This document shows positions 17,797 to 26,877 of a DNA stretch of 64,000 nucleotides, one piece after another (position 1 is the first letter of the stretch; every line of letters begins with the position of its first letter). The stretch lies in the NCBI RefSeq assembly GCF_040499845.1, contig NZ_CP159342.1, forward strand, positions 3,844,001 to 3,908,000, given 5' to 3'. The DNA is from Micromonospora sp. CCTCC AA 2012012 (GTDB taxonomy: Bacteria > Actinomycetota > Actinomycetes > Mycobacteriales > Micromonosporaceae). The notes under the pieces are model-generated. The model worked only from the letters and a program-made list of their open reading frames with translations, did no database searches and had not been told where the DNA came from. Made by a program: the position numbers and the translations under genes.

Positions 17797-18588
17797 TCAG
17801 CCGGGGCGGCGGGCGATGACCGCGGTGGCGTCCACCTCCTCGTCGCGTCTCACCGTCGGCTCCAGGCCACGGGCGACGAACGCCGCGCAGAGCGCGTCGA
17901 CCTGGCCGTCGCTCACCTCCACCACCAGGTGGCCGCCCGGGGCGAGCCAGCCCACCGCCTGGTCGGCGACCCGGCGCAGCACGGCCAGCCCGTCCACGCC
18001 ACCGTCTAGCGCCACCGGGGCCTCGTGCAGGCGGGCCTCGGGCGGCATCAGCGACACCGCCTCCGTCGGCACGTACGGGGCGTTCGCCACCACCACGTCG
18101 AGCCGGCCCCGCCACTGCCCGGGGACGGGCGCGAAGAGGTCACCCTCGTAGACCGGCACGCCCAGCGGGGCGAGGTTGCGCCGGGCGCAGGCCACCGCCG
18201 CCGGGTCGATGTCGGCGGCGGCCAGCCAGCGGGGCGCCAGCCGCCCGTGCATCACCAGCGCCGCGGCGCCGGAGCCGCAACAGAGGTCCAGTACGGCGGG
18301 CGCGGGACCGGCGACCGCCGTGGCGGCGGCGACCAGCAGGGCGGTCCGCCCCCGGGGCACGAAGACGCCCGGGTCGACGGCGACCCGCAGGCCGCAGAAC
18401 TCGGCCCAGCCCAGCAGGTGTTCCAGCGGCAGGCCGGCGACCCGCTGGTCGGTCAGCCGGGTCAGCGACGCGGCCGAGTCGGCGGCGGCGATCAGCAGCT
18501 CCGCCTCGTCCTCGGCATAGACGCAGCCGGCGGCGCGCAGCCGCCGCACCAGGGCGGGACGGTCGGGCGAGAAGGGGGATGGTGCCAT
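17797..18588 (-). CDS. PrmC-related putative protein glutamine N5-methyltransferase
   Basis: A 263-residue SAM-dependent methyltransferase of the PrmC/HemK-like group. The SAM-binding motif VLDLCCGSGAAALVM is near residues 100-114 and ADIDPAAVACARRNL follows. The catalytic loop reads NAPYVPT, where true PrmC has NPPY. This marks the separate PrmC-related family of unknown substrate rather than the release-factor enzyme that normally sits beside prfA. GGAGG lies six bases before the ATG. Its own leader (18600-18692) has two hairpins and a possible 20-codon frame. Confidence 0.85.
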   Translation of the reverse strand: MAPSPFSPDRPALVRRLRAAGCVYAEDEAELLIAAADSAASLTRLTDQRVAGLPLEHLLGWAEFCGLRVAVDPGVFVPRGRTALLVAAATAVAGPAPAVLDLCCGSGAAALVMHGRLAPRWLAAADIDPAAVACARRNLAPLGVPVYEGDLFAPVPGQWRGRLDVVVANAPYVPTEAVSLMPPEARLHEAPVALDGGVDGLAVLRRVADQAVGWLAPGGHLVVEVSDGQVDALCAAFVARGLEPTVRRDEEVDATAVIARRPG

Positions 18589-18599
18589 GGGAAACCTCC

Positions 18600-18645
18600 G
18601 GGAGCGCTGGTCGGCGCTCCCGACGTCGCCTAGTTCCCGGGCGAC
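18600..18645 (-). promoter_or_regulatory. Two leader hairpins before the PrmC-like gene
   Basis: Hairpin 1: GGGAGCGC (18600-18607) with GCGCTCCC (18614-18621). Hairpin 2: GTCGC (18625-18629) with GCGAC (18641-18645). Hairpin 1 lies about five bases upstream of the ribosome site, so folding could affect translation. I cannot match it to a known riboswitch. Confidence 0.35.
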
Positions 18646-18692
18646 GCGGACGCGGAGGGGAGCGCCGGTCCTGTCTGCTGGATCGGTCTCAC
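18630..18692 (-). CDS. Possible 20-residue leader peptide upstream of the PrmC-like gene
   Basis: A GTG at 18692 with GGAGG directly upstream opens a 20-codon frame ending in TAG inside leader hairpin 2. The peptide has no run of one amino acid, so attenuation by a specific tRNA is not suggested. The ribosome site is only about two bases from the GTG, closer than usual. It could also be chance. Confidence 0.2.
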   Translation of the reverse strand: MRPIQQTGPALPSASASPGN

Positions 18693-18774
18693 CTCCTCCG
18701 GTCGAGGGCCCGTACGGGCCGGTGGCTCGGGGCCGCGCTCACGATAACGCAGCGGTCAGCCCGACCGCCGCCCG

Positions 18775-19890
18775 TCAGGCCCGGCTGGCGTCCAGCGCGG
18801 CGACGAGGTCGGCCACCAGGTCGGCCGGGTCCTCGATGCCGCAGGAGAGCCGGACGAAGCCCGGCGCGGTGTCGTCCCCCCACTGGGCCCGCCGGTCGGC
18901 GGTGGTGTGCAGGCCGCCGAAGGAGGTGGCGGCGGCGACCAGCCGCGCGGCGTCGAGGAACCGGGCCACCCGGTCGGCGTCCCCCAGGTCGAACGAGAGC
19001 ACCCCGGGCATCCGTCGCATCTGGACCGACGCCACCGGGTACGCCGGGTCGGTCGGCAGCCCCGGCCAGCGCAGGCCGGTCACGTCGGCACGCCCGGCGA
19101 GCAGTCGGGCGACCGCCTCGGCGTTGGCCGACTGGCGGGCCAGCCGCAGGTCCATGGTCGCCAGCGACCGGTGGGCCAGCCAGGCGTCGAACGCGCCCGG
19201 CACCGCGCCGGTGGTGGTCCGCCACGCGGTCACCGGCTCCAGCAGCTCCGCCGAGCGGGTGGCGACGTAACCGAGCAGCAGGTCGGAGTGCCCGGTCAGC
19301 GCCTTGGTGCCGGAGGCGACCACCACGTCCGCACCCAGCTCCAGGGGCCGCTGCCCGAGCGGGGTGGCGGTGGTGTTGTCGACCGCGACGAGGGCGCCCG
19401 CGGCGTGCGCCCGCTCGGCGAGGGCCGCCACGTCGACCACGTCCAGGCCCGGGTTCGCCGGGGTCTCCAGCAGCACCAGCCGGACGCCGGAGAACGACGG
19501 GTACGGCCCGGCGGTCGGCACGAAGCCGACCCGGACGCCGATGCCCTCCAGGGTGGCGGTGGCGAAGGCCCGGACGGGGAAGTAGCCGTCGGCGGGGAGC
19601 AGCACGGTGTCCCCGGGGCGCAGCAGCGCCAGCAGCAGCCCGGTGATGGCCGCCTGACCGCTGGCGAAGACCCGGCAGTCACCGCCCTCCAGCTCGCCGA
19701 TGGCCGCCTCCAGCAGCCGGCGGGTCGGGTTGTCCGGCCGGCCGTAGCCGTTCGGTGTCGCCGCCGGCCCCTGCCACGGGTCCAGGTGGTACGGCGCGGC
19801 GAAGACCGGCCCCGGCAGGAACGGCTCCCCCGGTGTCGGTGTGGGCAGCCCGGCGTGCACGCAGCGGGTGCCGTCTCCCAGGTCGGTCAT
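18775..19890 (-). CDS. Cystathionine gamma-lyase/synthase family PLP enzyme
   Basis: A 371-residue member of the Cys/Met metabolism PLP family. TRCVHAGLP opens the protein, YGRPDNPTRRLLE binds PLP phosphate from the neighbouring subunit, FASGQAAITGLLLALL precedes the active site, and SGTKALTGHSDLLLGYV holds the PLP lysine. It could cleave cystathionine or make it; the lyase is more likely in actinomycetes, but sequence alone does not decide. It lies eight bases downstream of gpsA and is likely in the plsC-gpsA transcript. Confidence 0.85.
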   Translation of the reverse strand: MTDLGDGTRCVHAGLPTPTPGEPFLPGPVFAAPYHLDPWQGPAATPNGYGRPDNPTRRLLEAAIGELEGGDCRVFASGQAAITGLLLALLRPGDTVLLPADGYFPVRAFATATLEGIGVRVGFVPTAGPYPSFSGVRLVLLETPANPGLDVVDVAALAERAHAAGALVAVDNTTATPLGQRPLELGADVVVASGTKALTGHSDLLLGYVATRSAELLEPVTAWRTTTGAVPGAFDAWLAHRSLATMDLRLARQSANAEAVARLLAGRADVTGLRWPGLPTDPAYPVASVQMRRMPGVLSFDLGDADRVARFLDAARLVAAATSFGGLHTTADRRAQWGDDTAPGFVRLSCGIEDPADLVADLVAALDASRA

Positions 19891-19897
19891 CGACGCC

Positions 19898-20905
19898 TCA
19901 CTCGTACGACTCGGGCTTGGCGGTCCGGCTCATCAGGGCGTCCACGGCGAGCCGCGGGTCCATCCCCTCGTGGCAGATCCGCTCGATCTGTTCGGTGATC
20001 GGCATCTCCACGCCGTGCGCCCGGGCCAGGTCGCGGATCGCCAGGCAGCTCTTCACCCCCTCGGCGGTCTGCCGGGTGGCGGCCTGCGCCTGCTCCAGCG
20101 TCTCACCCCGGCCCAGGTGCTCGCCGAAGGTGCGGTTGCGGGCCAGCGGCGAGGAGCAGGAGGCGACCAGGTCGCCCATGCCGGCCAGGCCGGCGAAGGT
20201 GATCGGGTCGGCGCCGAGCGCCACGCCGAGTCGGGCGGTCTCGGCCAGGCCGCGGGTCATCAGCATCGCCCGGGTGTTGTCGCCGAAGCCCATCGCGGTG
20301 GCGATGCCGTACGCCAGGGCGATCACGTTCTTCACCGCCCCGCCCAGCTCGCAGCCGATCACGTCGTCGTTGGTGTACGGGCGGAAGTACGGCGTCCGGA
20401 TGGACGCCTGGACCAGGGCGGTCCGGCGGCTGTCGGCGCCGGCGACCACCGTGGCGGCGGGCTGCTCGGCGGCGATCTCGGGGGCCAGGTTGGGCCCGGA
20501 GACGACCACCACCCGGTCGGCGGGCACCCCGGCGGTCTCCATGATCACCTGGCTCATCCGCTTGGTGGTGCCCAGCTCGATGCCCTTCATCAGCGACACC
20601 AGCGTGGCGTCCGGGTCGAGGTGGGAGGTCCACTCGGCCAGGTTGCCGCGGAGGGTCTGCGAGGGCACGGAGAGCACCACCACCTCGGCGCCGGCGATCG
20701 CCTCCTCGGCGTCACCGGTGGCGGTGACCCGGTCGGGCAGCCGGACGTCCGGCAGGTAGTCCGGGTTGTGCCGCCCGGTCCGGATCGCCTCGGCGACCGA
20801 CGCCCGTCGGGCCAGGATCGTCACGTCCCGGCCGGCGTCAGCGAGGATCTTGGCGAACGCGGTCCCCCAGGACCCCGCCCCCAGCACGGCCACCTGCCCG
20901 CTCAC
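19898..20905 (-). CDS. gpsA: NAD(P)-dependent glycerol-3-phosphate dehydrogenase
   Basis: GpsA reduces dihydroxyacetone phosphate to sn-glycerol 3-phosphate, the backbone of phospholipids. The 335-residue product starts [19 protein letters not shown] with the Rossmann GxGxx[18 protein letters not shown] and the catalytic lysine segment [19 protein letters not shown] follow. GTG 20905 is chosen because it overlaps the plsC stop by four bases (GTGA). The pair supplies substrate and the next enzyme of phosphatidic acid synthesis. Confidence 0.96.
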   Translation of the reverse strand: MSGQVAVLGAGSWGTAFAKILADAGRDVTILARRASVAEAIRTGRHNPDYLPDVRLPDRVTATGDAEEAIAGAEVVVLSVPSQTLRGNLAEWTSHLDPDATLVSLMKGIELGTTKRMSQVIMETAGVPADRVVVVSGPNLAPEIAAEQPAATVVAGADSRRTALVQASIRTPYFRPYTNDDVIGCELGGAVKNVIALAYGIATAMGFGDNTRAMLMTRGLAETARLGVALGADPITFAGLAGMGDLVASCSSPLARNRTFGEHLGRGETLEQAQAATRQTAEGVKSCLAIRDLARAHGVEMPITEQIERICHEGMDPRLAVDALMSRTAKPESYE

Positions 20906-21636
20906 GCGGCCTCCCCCTGCTGCGACTCGGCCCGGGTCCGGGCGGGACGTTCCCACAGCGGCGGCGGTGTGCCGCCGCGGATCTCGCCGACCAGGTCGCG
21001 CAGGCGCAGCATGATGGCGTCCGTCATCTCCTCCAGGATCGCCCGGGTGGGCGTGGCGCCCCGCCAGCGTTCCAGGTCGACCGGCTCACCGGCGACCACG
21101 GTCACCGGGATCCGGGGCCGTACGTCGAACCGGTTGGTCCGCGGGTCGAACATCCGCTCCGGCCCCCACATGGCCACCGGGATCACCGGCGCGCCGGTGG
21201 CCAGCGCCAGCCGGGCCGCCCCGGTCTTGCCCTTCATCGGCCACAGCTCCGGCTGCCGGGTGATGGTCCCCTCCGGGTAGATCACCACCGCGCCGCCCGC
21301 GTCCAGCGCGGCGACCAGCTTGTCCAGCGACTTGACCGCCTCGACCGTGCCGCGCTCCACCGGGATCTGCTTGCACCTGCCGATGATCCAGCCGATCACC
21401 GGCACCCGGAACACGCTCGCCTTGCCGAGGAACTGCGGCCAGCGGCCGGCGTCGTAGATGAAGTGCGCGGCGACGAGCGGGTCGGCGTGCGAGATGTGGT
21501 TGGGCACGATGATGATGCCGTCGGAGCCACCCAGCCGTTCCGCGCCGCGCCAGGTGCGCCGGGTCCAGACGGTCAACACCGGCTTGACCAGCACCACGGC
21601 GAACCGTTGCCAGAATCCCAGCTTCCGCCGTGTCAC
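20902..21636 (-). CDS. plsC: 1-acyl-sn-glycerol-3-phosphate acyltransferase
   Basis: A 244-residue membrane-bound acyltransferase that adds the second acyl chain to lysophosphatidate. The catalytic NHISHAD (HX4D) is near residues 46-52, followed by [17 protein letters not shown] and the phosphate-binding YPEGT motif. A short hydrophobic N-terminus ([13 protein letters not shown]) attaches it to the membrane. It is translationally coupled to gpsA. Confidence 0.93.
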   Translation of the reverse strand: MTRRKLGFWQRFAVVLVKPVLTVWTRRTWRGAERLGGSDGIIIVPNHISHADPLVAAHFIYDAGRWPQFLGKASVFRVPVIGWIIGRCKQIPVERGTVEAVKSLDKLVAALDAGGAVVIYPEGTITRQPELWPMKGKTGAARLALATGAPVIPVAMWGPERMFDPRTNRFDVRPRIPVTVVAGEPVDLERWRGATPTRAILEEMTDAIMLRLRDLVGEIRGGTPPPLWERPARTRAESQQGEAA

Positions 21637-21751
21637 CCTGCCTCCTCGTCCTGCCCCGACCCCGCGCGCCCACGTCCCGCGACGAAATCATGCCTGCTCG
21701 CCCCGGGTACGGCCAGTGAGGGTACCGCCGCCCGACTGGCAGGATTGTCAC

Positions 21752-22396
21752 GTGCCCGAGCCGAGCTGGACCGTGGTGGTGCCGGTGAAGCGCCTCGAGG
21801 TGGCGAAGAGCCGCCTGCGGGGCGCGCTGCCCGGCGTACCCCATGAGGAGCTGGCGCTGGCCCTGGCGGCCGACACGGTCCGCGCGGTGCGGGCGTGCCC
21901 GGTGGTGGCCGAGGTCCTGGTGGTGACCGACGACCCGCGGGTCGGCGCGGAGCTGCGCGCGGCCGGCGCGCGGACCGTGCCGGACGCCCCGGACGCCGGG
22001 CTGAACGCCGCCTTCCGGCACGGCGCCGCGCTCGCCGGCCCGCACGCCCCCGTCGCCGCGCTCACCGCCGACCTGCCGGCGCTGCGCCCGGTCGAGCTGG
22101 CGGCGGCGCTGCGGGCCGCCGCCGCGCCGCCGGGGGTACGCCGCTTCGTGGCCGACGCCCCCGGCAGCGGCACGGTGCTGCTCACGGCGCCGGCCGGGGT
22201 GCCGCTTGCGCCCCGCTTCGGGGTCGGCTCGGCCGCCGCGCACGCGGCCGGCGGGGCGCTGCCCCTGGTCGGCGCCTGGCCGACCCTGCGCCGGGACGTG
22301 GACACCGCCGACGACCTCGCCGGCGCCGCCCGCCTCGGCCTCGGCCCGCGCACCGCCGCGCTGGTCAGCGCCCGCGCCACCAGCGCCACCGGCTGA
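21752..22396 (+). CDS. cofC: 2-phospho-L-lactate / phosphoenolpyruvate guanylyltransferase
   Basis: CofC (FbiD) joins GTP to 2-phospholactate or phosphoenolpyruvate to start coenzyme F420 side-chain assembly. The 214-residue product opens WTVVVPVKRLEVAKSRL, the nucleotidyltransferase signature, and has VVTDDPRVG, ALTADLPALRP and PRFGVGSAAAHAA. GTG 21752 is chosen because the signature follows within a few residues. In mycobacteria fbiD also sits between gpsA and ppk. The other F420 genes (fbiA/B/C) are not in this window. Confidence 0.92.
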   Translation: MPEPSWTVVVPVKRLEVAKSRLRGALPGVPHEELALALAADTVRAVRACPVVAEVLVVTDDPRVGAELRAAGARTVPDAPDAGLNAAFRHGAALAGPHAPVAALTADLPALRPVELAAALRAAAAPPGVRRFVADAPGSGTVLLTAPAGVPLAPRFGVGSAAAHAAGGALPLVGAWPTLRRDVDTADDLAGAARLGLGPRTAALVSARATSATG

Positions 22397-22419
22397 CCTT
22401 GCGGGTGTACGGTGCTGGC

Positions 22420-22617
22420 ATGCAGGGCACGGTGGCGACCTTCGACGCGTCGACCCGCAGCGGCGTGCTGCTCCTGGACGACGGCACCGAACTGGCCTTC
22501 CCGGCCCGGGCGTTCGACGCCTCGGGGTTGCGGCTGCTCCGGCTCGGGCAGCGGCTCCGCGTCGACCGGGACGACTCCGGCGAGGTCGTCCGGGTGACGT
22601 TGCCGACGATGGCCTGA
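22420..22617 (+). CDS. Cold-shock-like small OB-fold protein
   Basis: A 65-residue protein resembling a divergent cold-shock domain. It starts MQGTVATFDASTRSGVLLLDDGTELAF, like the first strands of CspA, but the aromatic RNP motifs of true cold-shock proteins (KGFGFI, VFVH) are missing. RNA binding is therefore uncertain. It lies 24 bases after cofC and before the ppk promoter. Confidence 0.7.
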   Translation: MQGTVATFDASTRSGVLLLDDGTELAFPARAFDASGLRLLRLGQRLRVDRDDSGEVVRVTLPTMA

Positions 22618-22631
22618 ATCACCTGCCCCGA

Positions 22632-22653
22632 GTTCATTTTCCGTTCACCGTAA
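22632..22653 (+). promoter_or_regulatory. PHO box (PhoP site) upstream of ppk
   Basis: Two 11-base direct repeat units, GTTCATTTTCC at 22632-22642 and GTTCACCGTAA at 22643-22653. This matches the actinomycete PhoP consensus GTTCACC spaced by 11, in which the first seven bases are conserved. ppk is a known PhoP target in Streptomyces. A TAATCG that could serve as -10 starts at 22651, close to the GTG start. Confidence 0.7.
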
Positions 22654-22668
22654 TCGGGGAATCATGGG

Positions 22669-24969
22669 GTGGTGAGCACCCCTCGTGAGCACCCCGAGCC
22701 CACACCGCACCTCCTCGACCCGGCCACGCCCCGCAACGGCTCCCGGACCCGGGGCACCGACGGCCGCTTCCGCCCGGTCAGACCACCGGAGGAGAGCGCC
22801 GCCCACGAGCCGGACGTGGCGGTCGCCTCCGCCGGGCTGGAGGAGGTCCTGGACCCGGTGGAGAGCCCCGACCGGGCGGTGGAGGCCGCGCCGTCGACGG
22901 CGGAGCCGCTGCCCGAGGAGCGCTTCCTCAACCGGGAGGTCTCCTGGCTCGACTTCAACTCCCGGGTGCTGGCGCTGGCCGAGGACCAGCGCACCCCGCT
23001 GCTGGAGCGGGCCAAGTTCCTCGCCATCTTCGCCAGCAACCTCGACGAGTTCTACATGGTGCGGGTGGCCGGGCTGAAGCGCCGCCTCTCCGCCGGGCTG
23101 CCGGTCCGCGGCGGGGACCGGCTGCCGCTGCGTACCCAGCTGGAGCTGATCTCCGAGCGGACCGCCGAGCTGGTCTCCCGGCACGCCACCTGCTTCGTCG
23201 ACGACGTGCTGCCCAAGCTGGCCGCCGAGGACATCCGGATCCTGCGCTGGAGCGAACTCGACGACGCCGAGCGGGAGCGGCTGCGCACCTGGTTCCGGGA
23301 ACACATCTTCCCGGTGCTCACCCCGCTCGCGGTGGACCCGGCCCACCCCTTCCCGTACATCTCGGGACGCTCGCTCAACCTGGCCGTCGCGGTCCGTGAC
23401 CCGGACGGCGGCTCGGAACTCTTCGCCCGGGTCAAGGTGCCCAACAACGTGCCGCGTTTCGTCCGGGTGGCCCGGGACTCCCCCGGGGTCCGGTTCCTGC
23501 CCGTCGAGGACCTCATCTCGGTGCACCTGGGGCAGCTCTTCTCCGGCATGCAGGTGGTCGAGTGCCACCTGTTCCGGGTCACCCGTAACGCCGAGGTGGA
23601 GGTCGACGAGGACCGCGACGAGGACCTGCTCCAGGCCCTGGAGCGGGAACTGGCCCGTCGCCGGTTCGGCCCGCCGGTCCGCCTGGAGGTCGCCGCCTCC
23701 ATCTCCGACCACATGCTGGAGCTGCTGGTCCGGGAACTCGACATGGACGACCAGGACGTGCTGCGGGTGCGCGGCCTGCTCGACCTCTCGGCCCTCTGGC
23801 AGGTGTACGGCGAGGCCGACCGCCCCGACCTGAAGGACCCGCCGTTCGTGCCGGCCACCCACCCCCGGCTCGCCGAGGGCGAGGTGCCGCGCAGCGTCTT
23901 CGCCACCCTGCGGGACGGGGACGTGCTGGTGCACCACCCGTACCACTCCTTCGCGACCAGCGTGCAGCGCTTCATCGAGCAGGCCGCCGCCGACCCGGAC
24001 GTGCTCGCCATCAAGCAGACCCTCTACCGCACCAGCGGCGACTCCCCGATCGTCGACGCCCTCGTCGACGCGGCCGCCGCCGGCAAGCAGGTGGTGGTGC
24101 TGGTGGAGCTGAAGGCGCGCTTCGACGAGGTCGCCAACATCGGCTGGGCGCGCACTCTGGAACGCGCCGGCTGCCACGTCGTCTACGGCCTGGTCGGCCT
24201 GAAGACCCACTGCAAGACCGCCCTGGTGGTACGCCAGGAGGGCAACCAGATCCGCCGCTACTGCCACATCGGCACCGGCAACTACCACCCGAAGACGGCC
24301 CGGCTCTATGAGGACTTCGGCATGCTCACCGCCGACCCGGAGATCGGCGCCGACCTGACCGACCTGTTCAACGTGCTCACCGGCTACAGCCGGCAGACGG
24401 CGTTCCGGCGGCTGCTGGTGGCCCCGCAGGGCATCCGTCGCGGCCTGGTCGAGCGGATCGAACGGGAGATCGCGCACGTCCGACTCGGCATGCCCGGCCT
24501 CGTCCAGTTCAAGGTGAACTCGCTGGTGGACGAGGAGGTCACCGACGCGCTGTACCGGGCGTCGCGGGCCGGCGTCCACGTCGACCTGCTGATCCGGGGG
24601 ATGTGCACGCTGCGGCCGGGCGTGCCGGGGCTGTCGGAGAACATCCGGGTCCGCTCGATCCTCGGCCGGTTCCTGGAGCACTCCCGCATCTTCCGGTTCG
24701 GCAACAACGGCGACGCCGAGTTCTGGATGGGCTCGGCCGACCTGATGCACCGCAACCTGGACCGGCGGGTGGAGGCGCTGGTGCAGGTCAGCGACCCAGT
24801 GGCCCGGGCCGAGCTGGACCACGTGCTGACCACCGCGATGAGCCCGGAGGTGGACGCGTTCGAGCTGGCCGGGGACGGGAGCTGGACCCGACGTACCGGC
24901 GCGGACGGGGCGCCCCTGACGGACCTCCAGGAGCTGCTGCTGCGCCGGGTCGGCGGGACGGCGGGTTGA
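22669..24969 (+). CDS. ppk: Polyphosphate kinase 1
   Basis: PPK1 reversibly builds polyphosphate from the gamma phosphate of ATP. The 766-residue product has an extra 70-residue charged N-terminus before [22 protein letters not shown]. The autophosphorylated histidine is in [14 protein letters not shown] and the second essential histidine in [19 protein letters not shown] is also typical. Translation may begin at GTG 22669 or the adjacent GTG 22672. A PHO box upstream predicts induction under phosphate starvation. Tandem 17-bp repeats run over the stop codon. Confidence 0.97.
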   Translation: MVSTPREHPEPTPHLLDPATPRNGSRTRGTDGRFRPVRPPEESAAHEPDVAVASAGLEEVLDPVESPDRAVEAAPSTAEPLPEERFLNREVSWLDFNSRVLALAEDQRTPLLERAKFLAIFASNLDEFYMVRVAGLKRRLSAGLPVRGGDRLPLRTQLELISERTAELVSRHATCFVDDVLPKLAAEDIRILRWSELDDAERERLRTWFREHIFPVLTPLAVDPAHPFPYISGRSLNLAVAVRDPDGGSELFARVKVPNNVPRFVRVARDSPGVRFLPVEDLISVHLGQLFSGMQVVECHLFRVTRNAEVEVDEDRDEDLLQALERELARRRFGPPVRLEVAASISDHMLELLVRELDMDDQDVLRVRGLLDLSALWQVYGEADRPDLKDPPFVPATHPRLAEGEVPRSVFATLRDGDVLVHHPYHSFATSVQRFIEQAAADPDVLAIKQTLYRTSGDSPIVDALVDAAAAGKQVVVLVELKARFDEVANIGWARTLERAGCHVVYGLVGLKTHCKTALVVRQEGNQIRRYCHIGTGNYHPKTARLYEDFGMLTADPEIGADLTDLFNVLTGYSRQTAFRRLLVAPQGIRRGLVERIEREIAHVRLGMPGLVQFKVNSLVDEEVTDALYRASRAGVHVDLLIRGMCTLRPGVPGLSENIRVRSILGRFLEHSRIFRFGNNGDAEFWMGSADLMHRNLDRRVEALVQVSDPVARAELDHVLTTAMSPEVDAFELAGDGSWTRRTGADGAPLTDLQELLLRRVGGTAG

Positions 24970-25023
24970 GCGGGACGGCGGATCGAGCGGGGACGGCGGG
25001 TTGAGTGGGGTGGCGGGTTGAGC
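24955..25023 (+). repeat. Tandem 17-18 bp repeats across the ppk stop codon
   Basis: Four consecutive units (24955-24971, 24972-24988, 24989-25006, 25007-25023) of the type GGGACGGCGGGTTGAGC. The first contains the ppk stop codon. Unit 3 has one added base, so the repeats do not keep a reading frame. Confidence 0.7.
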
Positions 25024-25049
25024 GGCACGGCCGGGCTTACGGTGGGCGG

Positions 25050-25931
25050 ATGACGGACGACGAGCCGGTCGGCATCCGGGCGGCGGGCGGGGTCGCCTGG
25101 CGACCGGGTGCCCGAGGGGTCGAGGTCTGCCTCGTGCACCGGCCCCGCTACGGCGACTGGTCGCTGCCGAAGGGCAAGCTCGAACCCGGTGAGCACCCGC
25201 TGCTCGCGGCGGTCCGCGAGATCGCCGAGGAGAGCGACGTACGGGCCGTGCCGCAGGTCCGCCTGCCCACGGTCCGCTACCGCAGTGAGGGCCGCCCGAA
25301 GCGGGTCGACTACTGGTCGATGCGGGCGGTGGGCGAGGGCGGCTTCCAGCCGGGCACCGAGGTCGACGACATCCGTTGGCTCCCCGTCGACGACGCCGTA
25401 CGCCTGGTCAGCTATCCGCACGACGCCGAGGTGCTCCGCGCGTTCGCCGACCTGCCCGAGGTGACCGCCGTGGTGGCGCTGGTCCGGCACGCGCACGCCG
25501 GCCGCCGCGGCACCTGGTCCGGACCGGACACCGGCCGGCCGCTCGACGGCACCGGTCGGAAGCAGGCGGACGCCCTGGCCCCGCTGGTCGCCCTGGTCCG
25601 CCCGGTTCGCCTGCTCTCCGCCTCGGCCCGCCGCTGCGTGCAGACCCTCGACCCGGCCGCCGCCCTGCTGGACCTGCCGATCGAGGTGGTCGGCGACTTC
25701 GACGAGCCGAAACCGGGCCAGCAGCCGGACGAGTGCGCGCTGGCCGCCGCCGCCCGCCTCGCCGAGCTGGCCGGGGCCGGCGAGCCGGTCGCGGTGTGCA
25801 GCCAGGGCAAGGTGCTCCCCGGCGCCCTGGAACGCCTCGCCGGCCGCCCCGGCGACTGGACCACCCCCAAGGGCGGCGGCTGGCTGCTCGCCTTCTCCGC
25901 GGACACCCTCCTCGCCGCCGACCGCCTGTGA
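25050..25931 (+). CDS. mutT1: MutT1-type Nudix hydrolase fused to a histidine phosphatase
   Basis: A 293-residue two-domain protein like M. tuberculosis MutT1. The Nudix box lies at residues 42-64 (GKLEPGE ... REIAEESDV) and would hydrolyse 8-oxo-(d)GTP or dinucleoside polyphosphates. The C-terminal half is a histidine phosphatase with VALVRHAHAG (RH motif) that could dephosphorylate the product. ATG 25050 is used; an upstream in-frame start at 25005 lies inside the repeats. It follows ppk as in mycobacteria. Confidence 0.93.
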   Translation: MTDDEPVGIRAAGGVAWRPGARGVEVCLVHRPRYGDWSLPKGKLEPGEHPLLAAVREIAEESDVRAVPQVRLPTVRYRSEGRPKRVDYWSMRAVGEGGFQPGTEVDDIRWLPVDDAVRLVSYPHDAEVLRAFADLPEVTAVVALVRHAHAGRRGTWSGPDTGRPLDGTGRKQADALAPLVALVRPVRLLSASARRCVQTLDPAAALLDLPIEVVGDFDEPKPGQQPDECALAAAARLAELAGAGEPVAVCSQGKVLPGALERLAGRPGDWTTPKGGGWLLAFSADTLLAADRL

Positions 25932-25973
25932 CCTCCGCCCGGCGATCCGGTGCGGGGCACCGGTCGTACGCGA

Positions 25974-26008
25974 CGAAGGGCGCCCACCGCGCGGGTGGAC
26001 GCCCTTCG
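25974..26008. terminator. Two-way terminator between mutT1 and hup
   Basis: A 15-bp stem with one bulged A: CGAAGGGCG plus CCCACC pairs with GGGTGG and CGCCCTTCG. It is shared by the convergent mutT1 and hup genes. Confidence 0.8.
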
Positions 26009-26020
26009 GGCCGTCGCAGG

Positions 26021-26704
26021 TCAGCGCTTGGCGGCTGCCTTCTTGGCCGGAGCCTTCTTCGCCGGCGCCTTCTTGGCCGCCGTGCTCTTGCTCGCCGTGC
26101 TCTTCGTCGCGGTGGTCTTCTTCGCCGCGGCGCTCTTGGTGGCCGCCGTGGTCTTCTTCGCCGCGGTGGTCTTGGTGGCCGCCGCGCTCTTCGTGGCCGG
26201 AGCCGTCTTCTTGGTGGCGGCCGTGGTCCTGGTGGCCTTCGCGGGGGCGGCCTTCGTGCCCGCCGCGGTGGTCTTCTTCGCCGCGGTCGCCTTGGCACCG
26301 GTCGCCTTCGCGCCCGTGGCCTTCGTGCCCGTGGCCTTCGCGCCGGTCGCCTTGGCGCCGGTGGCCTTCGTCCCGGTGGTCTTGGCGGCCGTGACGGTCT
26401 TCTTCGCGGCTGCCGCGGCCTTCGGCGGCTTGCCGCTGGCCACCATCTCCTTGAATCCGGCACCCGGGCGGAAGGTCGGGACGGAGGTCTTCTTGACCTT
26501 CACCGCCTCGCCGGTCCGCGGGTTGCGCGCTGTTCGGGCGCCCCGGACGCGCTTTTCGAACGCTCCGAATCCGGTGATCGCCACCTTCTCGCCCTTGGTG
26601 ACCGCCGCCTGGACCTCAGCGAGGACCGCGTCGAGCGCGGCCGTCGCCGTCTTCCGGTCCCCCAGGCGAACGGCGAGCGCCTCGATGAGCTCGGCCTTGT
26701 TCAC
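26021..26704 (-). CDS. hup: HU DNA-binding protein with Lys/Ala histone-like tail
   Basis: An actinobacterial HU (HupB type), 227 residues. The N-terminal 95 residues are a normal HU domain ([17 protein letters not shown] ... [21 protein letters not shown]) that bends and compacts DNA. The tail of about 130 residues is built of AAKK(T/S) and KATGA repeats, like the histone H1-like tail of mycobacterial HupB, and is likely to bind DNA non-specifically and be modified on lysine. GTG 26704 has GGAGG five bases upstream. Confidence 0.95.
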   Translation of the reverse strand: MNKAELIEALAVRLGDRKTATAALDAVLAEVQAAVTKGEKVAITGFGAFEKRVRGARTARNPRTGEAVKVKKTSVPTFRPGAGFKEMVASGKPPKAAAAAKKTVTAAKTTGTKATGAKATGAKATGTKATGAKATGAKATAAKKTTAAGTKAAPAKATRTTAATKKTAPATKSAAATKTTAAKKTTAATKSAAAKKTTATKSTASKSTAAKKAPAKKAPAKKAAAKR

Positions 26705-26820
26705 GACTTCCTCCCGATTGTGCAACTGACTCGACGCGAGCCATTCTGCGCGCACGGTATGCCCTGTGCTGCCTGGACACAAACATTCGGTCGAAAAAAG
26801 CCCTTGTGTCGTAACGGATT

Positions 26821-26849
26821 CGCCCCCACCGGCCGGGCCGGTGGGGGCG
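26821..26849 (-). terminator. leuCD terminator hairpin
   Basis: 14-base arms (26821-26834 and 26836-26849) are perfect inverted copies around a single G, 29 bases after the leuD stop. No U-run. Confidence 0.7.
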
Positions 26850-26877
26850 AAAACCGATGTACGCCTCGGGTGTACGG

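Noticed and set aside
17593..18009. 138-residue plus-strand gene starting in the direct repeat
   Set aside because: Mostly Arg/Ala/Gly low complexity and then antisense to the PrmC-like gene; no ribosome site.
18589..18774. SAM or T-box riboswitch before the PrmC-like gene
   Set aside because: Hairpins exist but none of the conserved cores of SAM-I, SAM-IV or T-box could be matched.
22645..24822. 725-residue frame opposite ppk
   Set aside because: Antisense shadow of ppk: low-complexity composition, no motifs, and ppk is unmistakable.
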